Below, one piece after another: positions 1-4,235 of a stretch of DNA of 5,563 nt; the first letter of the stretch is position 1, and the number at the start of each line of letters is the position of its first letter. The DNA is from an uncultured Chloroflexota bacterium (lineage in GTDB: Bacteria > Chloroflexota > Anaerolineae > Aggregatilineales > Phototrophicaceae). The position numbers and the translations under genes are program-made. The notes beneath the pieces were generated by a model. That model searched no databases. It saw nothing but the letters and a program-made list of their open reading frames with translations, and was not told where the DNA came from. The DNA is taken from positions 1-5,563 of the forward strand of contig CALMDI010000034.1 in NCBI GenBank assembly GCA_937864975.1. Direction: 5' to 3'.

Positions 1-402
1 GGCGAGAAGTTCACCCGACGCTTCGACGCCAACAGCTATCTTTACATCACGAAGGCGCTGGACTACTTCGACATCGGCGAGGGCGCGCCGTCGCTGGAAA
101 AAGCGCTGGAAGCGCTGCAATGTCCCGTGCTCGTCATCACCTTTTCGAGTGACTGGCTCTACCCCGCCGAGCAGGGGTACGACCTCGTGAGCGCGCTCGA
201 AAGTATCGAGCATCCGGTGACGTATCACCACGTCAACGCCTATTTCGGTCACGACTCGTTTCTGGTCGAGGTCGAGACGATGACGCATCTCGTCGGCGGT
301 TATCTGGATAAGCAGTGGCAGCGGCACCGGGAGCGCCAGCGCGCCGACGAAACGATTGGGCCCGAGAGCCAGACGGCAAGGCAACGCACTGCAAATGCGT
401 GA
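1..402 (+). CDS. metX: Homoserine O-acetyltransferase, C-terminal part (5' end outside window)
   Basis: This is the C-terminal 133 residues of an alpha/beta-hydrolase-fold acyltransferase that moves acetyl from acetyl-CoA to homoserine, the committing step of methionine synthesis by direct sulfhydrylation. The fragment opens with the family's KFxxRFDxNSYLYI stretch (residues 3-16). It carries the catalytic Asp in SSDWLYPAEQ (D51, bases 151-153) and the catalytic His in GHDSFLVE (H84, bases 250-252); the nucleophilic Ser lies upstream of the window. Family proteins usually end about 20-30 residues after the His, but this frame runs 49 more residues. Its last 14 or so codons (359-402) lie inside the tRNA-Cys gene, so the Arg/Gln-rich tail is probably a non-conserved extension. 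Succinyl-specific homologues exist and cannot be excluded from a fragment. The sulfur-carrier and E1/rhodanese genes downstream fit a role in sulfur amino acid synthesis. Confidence 0.93.
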   Translation, partial: GEKFTRRFDANSYLYITKALDYFDIGEGAPSLEKALEALQCPVLVITFSSDWLYPAEQGYDLVSALESIEHPVTYHHVNAYFGHDSFLVEVETMTHLVGGYLDKQWQRHRERQRADETIGPESQTARQRTANA

Positions 403-429
403 AAGTGGGTTCGACTCCCATTCGGGCCT
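359..429 (+). tRNA. tRNA-Cys (anticodon GCA)
   Basis: A complete 71-base cloverleaf can be folded by eye. The acceptor arm GGCCCGA (359-365) pairs perfectly with TCGGGCC (422-428). The D stem is GCC/GGC (368-370 with 380-382). The anticodon stem ACGCA/TGCGT (384-388 with 396-400) is perfect and closes the loop CTGCAAA (389-395), with anticodon GCA at 391-393. The T arm GTGGG/CCCAT (405-409 with 417-421) closes a canonical TTCGACT loop. The discriminator base is U73 (429), the known identity base of tRNA-Cys, and CCA is not encoded. The core is unusual: by standard numbering position 8 is G instead of U and position 14 is G instead of A, so the usual U8:A14 contact is missing. The gene overlaps the last 44 bases of metX on the same strand. 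A decayed gene is possible, but the perfect acceptor and anticodon stems argue for function. Confidence 0.9.
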
Positions 430-467
430 CTGACAGACTATGAGAGAACAGGCAAGGAGCCTAGTGA

Positions 468-746
468 ATGGCAACGATCAAGATTCCAACGCCGCTGCGT
501 CCCTACACGGCGAATACGGCGCAGGTGGAAGTCAGCGGCGATACCGTGGGCGAGGCGCTCACCAATCTCGTCACGCAGTACCCCGACCTGCGGCAGCACC
601 TATACGCGGGGAATAACCTGCGGAATTTCGTCAACGTGTTTCTGGGCGAGGAAGACATTCGCTTCCTCGACGGTCTCGAAACCGAAATCGACGCTTCCAC
701 CAGCCTGCGTATCATTCCGAGCATCGCGGGCGGCACTCTCGAATAG
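468..746 (+). CDS. MoaD/ThiS-family ubiquitin-like sulfur-carrier protein (CysO-like) with C-terminal GG-TLE
   Basis: This 92-residue beta-grasp protein has the typical MoaD/ThiS/SAMP length. The segment at residues 51-68 (LRNFVNVFLGEEDIRFLD) and the late IIPSIAGG stretch are the family signature. They match my memory of Mycobacterium CysO, which carries sulfide as a C-terminal thiocarboxylate for cysteine synthesis, more closely than classical MoaD. The functional Gly-Gly is at residues 88-89 but is followed by Thr-Leu-Glu before the TAG stop, so adenylation would need removal of three residues. JAMM proteases do this for QbsE and HcyS; none is in the window. The start is set by AAGGAG at 454-459, eight bases before ATG. 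The first residues (ATIKIPTPLRPYT) fit the family's first strand. The MoeZ-type activating enzyme lies three genes downstream and is the likely partner. A role as a molybdopterin or general small-modifier protein is the alternative. Confidence 0.9.
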   Translation: MATIKIPTPLRPYTANTAQVEVSGDTVGEALTNLVTQYPDLRQHLYAGNNLRNFVNVFLGEEDIRFLDGLETEIDASTSLRIIPSIAGGTLE

Positions 747-752
747 GCTTGA

Positions 753-773
753 GGGCGAGCCGCTTGCTCGCCC
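753..773. other. Intergenic perfect hairpin between the sulfur carrier and DUF4395 genes
   Basis: GGGCGAGC (753-760) and GCTCGCCC (766-773) form a perfect GC-rich 8-bp stem with a 5-base loop, starting six bases after the carrier's stop codon. No T run follows, so it is not a classical intrinsic terminator. It may protect the upstream message from 3' exonucleases or set relative expression within the operon. The stem ends eight bases before the GGAGG ribosome binding site (782-786) of the next gene. Confidence 0.55.
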
Positions 774-791
774 ATAGTCGCGGAGGTTCCC

Positions 792-1259
792 ATGACGACC
801 ACACCCGTCCCGATCCGCAGAATCGACGTCAACGGCTTGAAGACCGGGCAGGCGCTCACGATCCTTTTGTTGATCCTCGCCTTTGTCCTCAACAGTCCGG
901 CGCTCGTGGCGTTCGTCGCGCTGGCGCAGCTGCTCGGCGGGCTGGATGCGCCTTTCGCGCCCTATCGCCTGTTCTATCAATATGTCCTCAAGCCGAGCGG
1001 AATCGTCAAGCCGCACGTCATCGGCGACAACCCGGAGCCGCACCGCTTCGCGATGCTCGTCGGCGCGATTGTCAACACGGCGGCGGTCATCGCGCTGCTG
1101 GCGGGCGTGCCCCTGCTCGGCTGGCTGCTCGTCGGCGTGGTCGTCGTGCTGGCGAACCTGAACTTCTGGCTCAACTTCTGCCTCGGCTGCTGGATGTATT
1201 ACCAGTTCAACCGCCTGGGTATTCCGGGGTTCCGTGTCTCGCCGCTAAAACAGGGCTAA
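792..1259 (+). CDS. DUF4395 family integral membrane protein with a CLGC motif
   Basis: This 155-residue hydrophobic protein is recognised as DUF4395 by its DNPEPHRFA segment (79-87) and its C-terminal NFWLNFCLGCWMYY stretch. Membrane segments lie at about 21-50 (one long or two short helices), 87-104 and 107-128. The CxxC pair C130/C133 sits at the membrane edge after the last helix and looks redox-active or metal-binding. The biochemical function of the family is unknown. The next gene, 9 bases away, encodes a membrane-anchored thioredoxin-like protein with its own CxxC. The two may therefore form a thiol-redox or sulfur-handling pair; this is inference from context. The start is supported by GGAGG at 782-786, five bases before ATG. 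An overlapping longer frame (749-1276) was rejected because its Arg/Ala-rich translation has no family features. Confidence 0.88.
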   Translation: MTTTPVPIRRIDVNGLKTGQALTILLLILAFVLNSPALVAFVALAQLLGGLDAPFAPYRLFYQYVLKPSGIVKPHVIGDNPEPHRFAMLVGAIVNTAAVIALLAGVPLLGWLLVGVVVVLANLNFWLNFCLGCWMYYQFNRLGIPGFRVSPLKQG

Positions 1260-1268
1260 GGAAACGTC

Positions 1269-1679
1269 ATGCCTGAACGGCTGCTGATCGTCCTCGCGCT
1301 CGTCGTCGTTGGTATTGGGGTTTATATTGCCTATACCCGCTACTGCCTGTGGCAAGCCGCGAAAACCGCGCCAACCGACGCGCTGCTAACACATCTTAAA
1401 CGCGGCGTCCCGGCAATCCTGTACTTCACCATGCCATCTTGCATTCCGTGTAAGACTCAGCAGGTTCCGGCGCTCAATGAGATAGCCGCAGAATTGGGCG
1501 AGCTGGTGCAGATTATCCGCGTCGACGTGAGCGAAGACCTTGCCGCCGCCGAACGCTGGGGCATTCTCTCCGTGCCGACAACCTACATTCTCGACGCCCA
1601 CGGCAAGCCCCGCGACGTCAATTACGGCGTCGCTGACGCCGACAAACTGAAACGTCAATTGAAAGCAGTGAGCGTATAG
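1269..1679 (+). CDS. Membrane-anchored thioredoxin-like protein (CIPC active site)
   Basis: This 136-residue protein has an N-terminal hydrophobic helix (about residues 5-21, signal anchor) followed by a thioredoxin fold. The active site is MPSCIPCK (C58, C61); the fold's cis-proline is in SVPTTYILD (P103), and HGKPRDVNYG follows. The anchor lacks a lipobox and is followed by Arg/Tyr/Cys residues, so the fold could lie on either side of the membrane. The positive-inside rule does not decide strongly. C26, just after the helix, is an extra cysteine. The ribosome binding site TAAGGA (1257-1262) uses the stop codon of the DUF4395 gene, so the two are tightly linked and probably translationally coupled. 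Likely roles are reduction of disulfides or persulfides in the sulfur-transfer pathway, or disulfide exchange with the CLGC motif of its neighbour. The fold is clear; the substrate is not. Confidence 0.9.
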   Translation: MPERLLIVLALVVVGIGVYIAYTRYCLWQAAKTAPTDALLTHLKRGVPAILYFTMPSCIPCKTQQVPALNEIAAELGELVQIIRVDVSEDLAAAERWGILSVPTTYILDAHGKPRDVNYGVADADKLKRQLKAVSV

Positions 1680-1680
1680 C

Positions 1681-1786
1681 GAGTGTTGAGTGCCGAGGTT
1701 TGAGTTCTGAGCAAGAAACAGGCGATGTCCACTTTTCACCTTTAACTTTTCACTCAGAACTCAGCATTCCGTACTCAGAACCGAGG
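1681..1786. repeat. Degenerate heptad repeat array in two opposing blocks (intergenic)
   Basis: The gap before moeZ is built from 7-base units. The left block (1681-1715) reads in perfect register as five units beginning GAG (GAGTGTT, GAGTGCC, GAGGTTT and so on). The right block (1731-1786) reads as eight units beginning AC or AT (ACTTTTC, ACCTTTA, ACTCAGA and so on); ACTCAGA occurs twice exactly, at 1752-1758 and 1773-1779. The blocks are complementary: TGAGTTCTGAG (1701-1711) pairs perfectly with CTCAGAACTCA (1753-1763) around a 41-base loop. The last unit overlaps the moeZ ribosome binding site (GAGGA, 1783-1787). Short tandem heptad repeats of this type are known from intergenic regions of cyanobacteria; their function here is unknown. 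A transcript would form a hairpin upstream of the moeZ start. Confidence 0.85.
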
Positions 1787-1793
1787 ATATTCC

Positions 1794-3026
1794 ATGCAAC
1801 CGATAGTCAAGCGCTTCGCAGAGCTTACCCACGACGAGATTCGCCGCTACAGCCGCCACCTCATCATGCCCGAAGTCGGCATGGATGGGCAGCGCCGCCT
1901 CAAGGCGTCCAGCATCCTGCTGATCGGCACGGGCGGCTTGGGCAGCCCGCTGGCACTGTATCTGGCGGCGGCAGGCGTCGGGCGGATTGGTCTGGTCGAT
2001 TATGACACCGTGGACGACAGCAACCTTCAGCGTCAGGTGATCCACGGCTACAGCAGCGTGGGCGAATTGAAGGTCGAAAGCGCCAGGAAACGGATGCTTG
2101 ACATCAACCCCGACCTGATCGTGGACACCTACAATGAGCCGCTGACGTCCGACAACGCGCTTCAGATCATGGCACCCTACGACGTCATCATCGACGGTAC
2201 CGACAACTTCCCGACGCGCTATCTCGTCAACGACGCCTGTGTCAAACTCGGCAAGCCCAACGTCTACGGCAGCATCCTGCGCTTCGAGGGGCAGTTGAGC
2301 GTCTTCTACGCCAAAGAGGGACCCTGCTACCGCTGCATGTTCCCGGAGCCGCCCCCGCCCGGCTTGGTGCCAAGCTGCGCCGAAGCGGGCGTGCTGGGCG
2401 TGCTGCCCGGCACGATCGGCACGATGCAGGCGACCGAGGGGATCAAGCTGATTACCGGCATTGGCGATCCGATGATCGGGCGGATGCTGCTGTACGACGC
2501 GCTCGAAATGAGCTTCACGACGATCAAGGTTCGCAAAGACCCGAACTGCCCGGTCTGCGGCATCCCTGCCCAGCAGGTGGAATTGATCGACTACGAGCAG
2601 TTCTGCGGGGTTCCCGCGCACGATCACGCCGTCACCGCCGCGCCCGTCCAGGTGCAGACCCGGCAGATTAATGCTCAGCAGTTGAAGTCTCGGCTGGACG
2701 CGGGCGACGACCTGTTCATCCTCGACGTGCGGAACCCCGAAGAATGGGAGATTGCGGTTCTCCCCGACACGGTCAAGATTCCGAAGGGGCAGATCGAGAT
2801 GGCGGCTTACGCCGTCCAGTCCGGCACCCAGTCCGTGGAGCAAACCATCCTTCAAAAGATTCCCCGCGACCGCGAGGTGGTTGTTTACTGCCGTTCCGGC
2901 GTTCGCAGCCAGAGCGTGATCGAAACGCTGCGCGCGCTGGGCTATGACTCACAGAAATTGGTCAACATGCAGGGCGACATCCTCGACTGGGCGAAGAACG
3001 TCGACCGCACCATGCCGGTCTACTAA
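1794..3026 (+). CDS. moeZ: MoeZ-type E1-like adenylyltransferase fused to a rhodanese sulfurtransferase domain
   Basis: This 410-residue cytoplasmic enzyme activates the C-terminal Gly of a ubiquitin-like sulfur carrier by adenylation, then supplies sulfur to form the thiocarboxylate. The MoeB/ThiF domain (about 5-270) has the RYSRH entry motif (18-22), nucleotide-binding GTGGLG (45-50), the acidic DYDTVDDSNLQRQ segment (69-81), and zinc ligands C178/C181 and C252/C255. A further cysteine, C195 in PSCAEAGVLG, lies where the family forms a covalent carrier adduct. The rhodanese domain (about 290-405) carries the catalytic loop CRSGVRS with C366. The length fits MoeZ-like fusions of about 390-410 residues; all expected catalytic residues are present. 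The likely partner is the CysO-like carrier encoded in the same block. The start is set by GAGGA (1783-1787), six bases before ATG. MoeB with an added rhodanese domain, for molybdopterin synthesis, is the alternative name. Confidence 0.95.
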   Translation: MQPIVKRFAELTHDEIRRYSRHLIMPEVGMDGQRRLKASSILLIGTGGLGSPLALYLAAAGVGRIGLVDYDTVDDSNLQRQVIHGYSSVGELKVESARKRMLDINPDLIVDTYNEPLTSDNALQIMAPYDVIIDGTDNFPTRYLVNDACVKLGKPNVYGSILRFEGQLSVFYAKEGPCYRCMFPEPPPPGLVPSCAEAGVLGVLPGTIGTMQATEGIKLITGIGDPMIGRMLLYDALEMSFTTIKVRKDPNCPVCGIPAQQVELIDYEQFCGVPAHDHAVTAAPVQVQTRQINAQQLKSRLDAGDDLFILDVRNPEEWEIAVLPDTVKIPKGQIEMAAYAVQSGTQSVEQTILQKIPRDREVVVYCRSGVRSQSVIETLRALGYDSQKLVNMQGDILDWAKNVDRTMPVY

Positions 3027-3049
3027 ATTGCATAAACGCCGAATGTGCA

Positions 3050-3081
3050 GGGCGACCCCTAAGGAGGTCGCCCTTTTGTTT
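3050..3081 (+). terminator. Rho-independent terminator after moeZ
   Basis: GGGCGACC (3050-3057) and GGTCGCCC (3066-3073) form a perfect 8-bp stem with an 8-base loop, followed by TTTTGTTT (3074-3081). It lies 24 bases after the moeZ stop and points in the + direction, ending the sulfur-relay transcription unit before the convergent GNAT gene. On the - strand no T run follows the hairpin, so it is at best a weak terminator for the GNAT gene. Confidence 0.92.
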
Positions 3082-3098
3082 GCCTAAGTCGATGTGAA

Positions 3099-3599
3099 TT
3101 ACGGCTGTGACGGCATCCGGTCGATGCGCCGCCAGCAGAAATAGCGCGTCCCATGACCGGGCACGTCGTAGGGCGTGGGCAGCCAGCCGAACCCGTTCCG
3201 CTGATAAAACTTCAGCGCGTCCTCTGTGGCGTTGCACCACAGAATCGTGCCGCCGTGAGCGCCCGCGTGCCTGAGGCAGGCTTCCAGCAGCTTGGTTGCC
3301 ACCCGCTGACGCCGCATGTCGGGCACGACCGCGATGCTTCGCAGCCGCCACAAGCCACCCGGACGAGTCCCCGGCGGCAGCTTTTCCAGCGTCGGTGGCG
3401 CTTCGTGGTACACCGAGGCAATGCCGACCTGTTTCCCCTGCACATACGCGCCGACGTGCAGCGTGTCGCTCGCGTCGTCGCCGGGATAAATCAGCTTGTC
3501 ACGCGGCTCACCGGGGCGCATGATCTGCCCGCGCAGCGTGTGGGTTTCCGCCGCGCGAACCTGTCGCACCTCTATTTGGGACGAGGGTAGCTTCGCCAT
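3099..3599 (-). CDS. GNAT family N-acetyltransferase
   Basis: This 166-residue protein is a single GNAT domain, which transfers acetyl from acetyl-CoA to an amine. Motif A is LRSIAVVPDMRRQRVATKLL (86-105). Its pyrophosphate loop reads R-R-Q-R-V-A, with Arg in place of the usual first Gly of Q/RxxGxG/A. The motif-B-like segment is ATEDALKFYQRNGF (124-137). The late PGHGTRYFCWRRI resembles the GxPHxxM ending of YitI-type small acetyltransferases. The substrate cannot be predicted. I chose ATG at 3599 because AGGA (3610-3607) sits seven bases upstream. The in-frame TTG at 3614, five codons earlier, lies inside the U tract of the upstream hairpin and has no binding site. It is last in a run of four - strand genes and converges on moeZ. 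Confidence 0.88.
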   Translation of the reverse strand: MAKLPSSQIEVRQVRAAETHTLRGQIMRPGEPRDKLIYPGDDASDTLHVGAYVQGKQVGIASVYHEAPPTLEKLPPGTRPGGLWRLRSIAVVPDMRRQRVATKLLEACLRHAGAHGGTILWCNATEDALKFYQRNGFGWLPTPYDVPGHGTRYFCWRRIDRMPSQP

Positions 3600-3610
3600 A
3601 AGCTCATCCT

Positions 3611-3644
3611 GCAAACAAAAAGAGCGCTCGATAGAGGCGCTCTT
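3611..3644 (-). terminator. Intrinsic terminator-like hairpin after the DUF2283 gene, abutting the GNAT start
   Basis: Read on the - strand, AAGAGCGC (3644-3637) and GCGCTCTT (3627-3620) form a perfect 8-bp stem with a 9-base loop, followed by TTTTTGTTTGC down to 3611. It lies 48 bases after the DUF2283 stop and only 11 bases before the ATG of the next GNAT gene. No promoter fits between, so it may act as an attenuator or leaky terminator in that gene's leader. The stem is also perfect on the + strand, but the T run is only on the - strand. Confidence 0.85.
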
Positions 3645-3658
3645 GTAAATTTATCGCC
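3611..3658. repeat. Direct repeat copy A (terminator module)
   Basis: This 48-base element shares its first 17 bases exactly (GCAAACAAAAAGAGCGC) with 4177-4193. It shares most of its last 20 with the end of the copy at 4177-4224, including a TAATTTATC-like stretch and a final CC. The hairpin loop is the main difference. Together with copy B it brackets the DUF4258/DUF2283 gene pair. Confidence 0.8.
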
Positions 3659-3691
3659 GATACCCGTGTTCGGCTAAAACAAGAACAGGAG

Positions 3692-3892
3692 TCAAACCGG
3701 AAGTACGTCGTACTGAACATTGTCCAGGTCGCGAACGCGTTCAGAAGCATCGAGGATTTCAATTCCGACAACACCGCCGCTGGCATCATAGTCAAAGATA
3801 ATGCCAGGAGCAATCTCATCCGAGGTCATGATATCCGCGTCGGTTAAGTCGATGTACATAGCATCAACTTTAGGGTCATAGCGAATTTTCAT
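3692..3892 (-). CDS. DUF2283 family small protein (putative antitoxin-like partner)
   Basis: This 66-residue acidic protein matches the DUF2283 pattern along its full length: MKIRYDPKVDAMYIDLTDAD at the N-terminus, then EIAPGIIFDYD (26-36) and VVGIEILDAS (41-50). It is the usual size for the family and has no membrane segment. Its biochemical role is unknown. The ATG overlaps the stop codon of the DUF4258 gene by four bases (ATGA, 3892-3889). A good GGAG ribosome binding site lies at 3902-3899, six bases upstream within that gene's end, so translation is probably coupled. DUF4258-DUF2283 pairs are common in cyanobacteria and Chloroflexota as I recall, and look like toxin-antitoxin modules, but I know of no proof. 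GC content here is visibly lower than in the flanking genes. Confidence 0.9.
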   Translation of the reverse strand: MKIRYDPKVDAMYIDLTDADIMTSDEIAPGIIFDYDASGGVVGIEILDASERVRDLDNVQYDVLPV

Positions 3893-4158
3893 GATGTTCT
3901 CCAGTACTTCTGGACTTTGTCAGTGTAATACAATGTTACCACAGTCAGTGGCGTGCCTTCTTCGACGATAATACGCAATACCTGAGGCACACCGTTCACT
4001 TCGATAAGCGACTGATAGCCTGTGCGACCTTTTCGCTCCTCTACAACTTGCTGAGGCTCAGCCAGTACCTGCTCCAGAATGAAGCGCGGTATCTTGCGCT
4101 TTCGAAGCTGATCTTCCGCGTGTTCTGAAAGGCTATAGGCGGGTACATTTGTCGCCAT
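3889..4158 (-). CDS. DUF4258 family small protein (putative toxin-like partner)
   Basis: This 89-residue basic protein matches DUF4258. It opens with LSEHAEDQLRKRKIPRFILEQVL (9-31), the family's His-Ala...Arg-x-Arg-x-Ile helix, then has PQQVVEERKGRTGYQS. It ends with the strands LRIIVEEGTPLTVVTLYYTDKVQKYW (61-86). The size and alpha-then-beta layout recall RelE/ParE-like small toxins, but no activity has been shown for the family to my knowledge. The start (MATNVPAYS) is the only ATG that includes the whole domain; its ribosome binding site is weak (GGG at 4168-4166). The gene begins 18 bases after a hairpin with a U tract, so no promoter fits between. Expression must come from readthrough or from within the upstream GNAT gene. 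A 60-base sample (3901-3960) is about 47% GC, against roughly 80% in parts of moeZ, which suggests recent transfer. Confidence 0.88.
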   Translation of the reverse strand: MATNVPAYSLSEHAEDQLRKRKIPRFILEQVLAEPQQVVEERKGRTGYQSLIEVNGVPQVLRIIVEEGTPLTVVTLYYTDKVQKYWRTS

Positions 4159-4169
4159 GCATCGACCCA

Positions 4170-4182
4170 GTTTGCAGCAAAC
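4170..4182. repeat. Short perfect palindrome next to repeat copy B
   Basis: GTTTGC-A-GCAAAC is a perfect 6+6 inverted repeat around one base. It straddles the junction between the DUF4258 leader and the terminator module, and copy A has no equivalent. It may be a junction scar or a small operator for the downstream pair; it could also be chance. Confidence 0.4.
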
Positions 4183-4210
4183 AAAAAGAGCGCCTCTGTT
4201 GAGCGCCCTT
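4177..4210 (-). terminator. Intrinsic terminator-like hairpin after GNAT gene 2, abutting the DUF4258 start
   Basis: Read on the - strand, AAGGGCGC (4210-4203) pairs with GCGCTCTT (4193-4186) with one G-U wobble and a 9-base loop, then TTTTTGTTTGC to 4177. On the + strand the same site would be an A-C mismatch, which supports a - strand function. It lies 25 bases after the GNAT stop and 18 bases before the DUF4258 start. Confidence 0.87.
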
Positions 4211-4224
4211 CGTAATTTATCACC
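4177..4224. repeat. Direct repeat copy B (terminator module)
   Basis: This is the second copy of the 48-base module at 3611-3658, 566 bases away in the same orientation. The first 17 bases are identical; the loop has diverged and the last part is mostly conserved. The two copies flank the DUF4258/DUF2283 pair exactly, so recombination between them would delete the pair and leave one working terminator. Confidence 0.8.
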
Positions 4225-4235
4225 AATCGCGAGCC

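Noticed and set aside
600..1043. Antisense frame across the sulfur carrier and DUF4395 genes
   Set aside because: No domain is recognisable, it has no ribosome binding site I can see, and it covers two clear + strand genes.
749..1276. Long + strand frame overlapping the DUF4395 gene
   Set aside because: Its translation is Arg/Ala-rich low-complexity protein typical of an alternative frame in GC-rich DNA; the DUF4395 frame has the family motifs and a good ribosome binding site.
1681..1786. CRISPR array
   Set aside because: The repeat period is 7 bases with no spacers; it is a heptad tandem repeat, and no cas genes are present.
1761..2855. Long 364-codon open frame antisense to moeZ
   Set aside because: It mirrors the codon structure of the GC-rich moeZ gene, its translation is His/Asp/Val-rich with no recognisable domain, and moeZ itself is unambiguous.
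3612..3614. TTG as the start codon of the first GNAT gene
   Set aside because: It lies in the U tract of the terminator-like hairpin and lacks a ribosome binding site, whereas the ATG at 3599 has AGGA at the right distance.
3656..3674. Small hairpin GCCGA/TCGGC downstream of DUF2283
   Set aside because: A 5-bp stem with a 9-base loop and no T run is expected by chance; the stronger terminator lies just beyond it.
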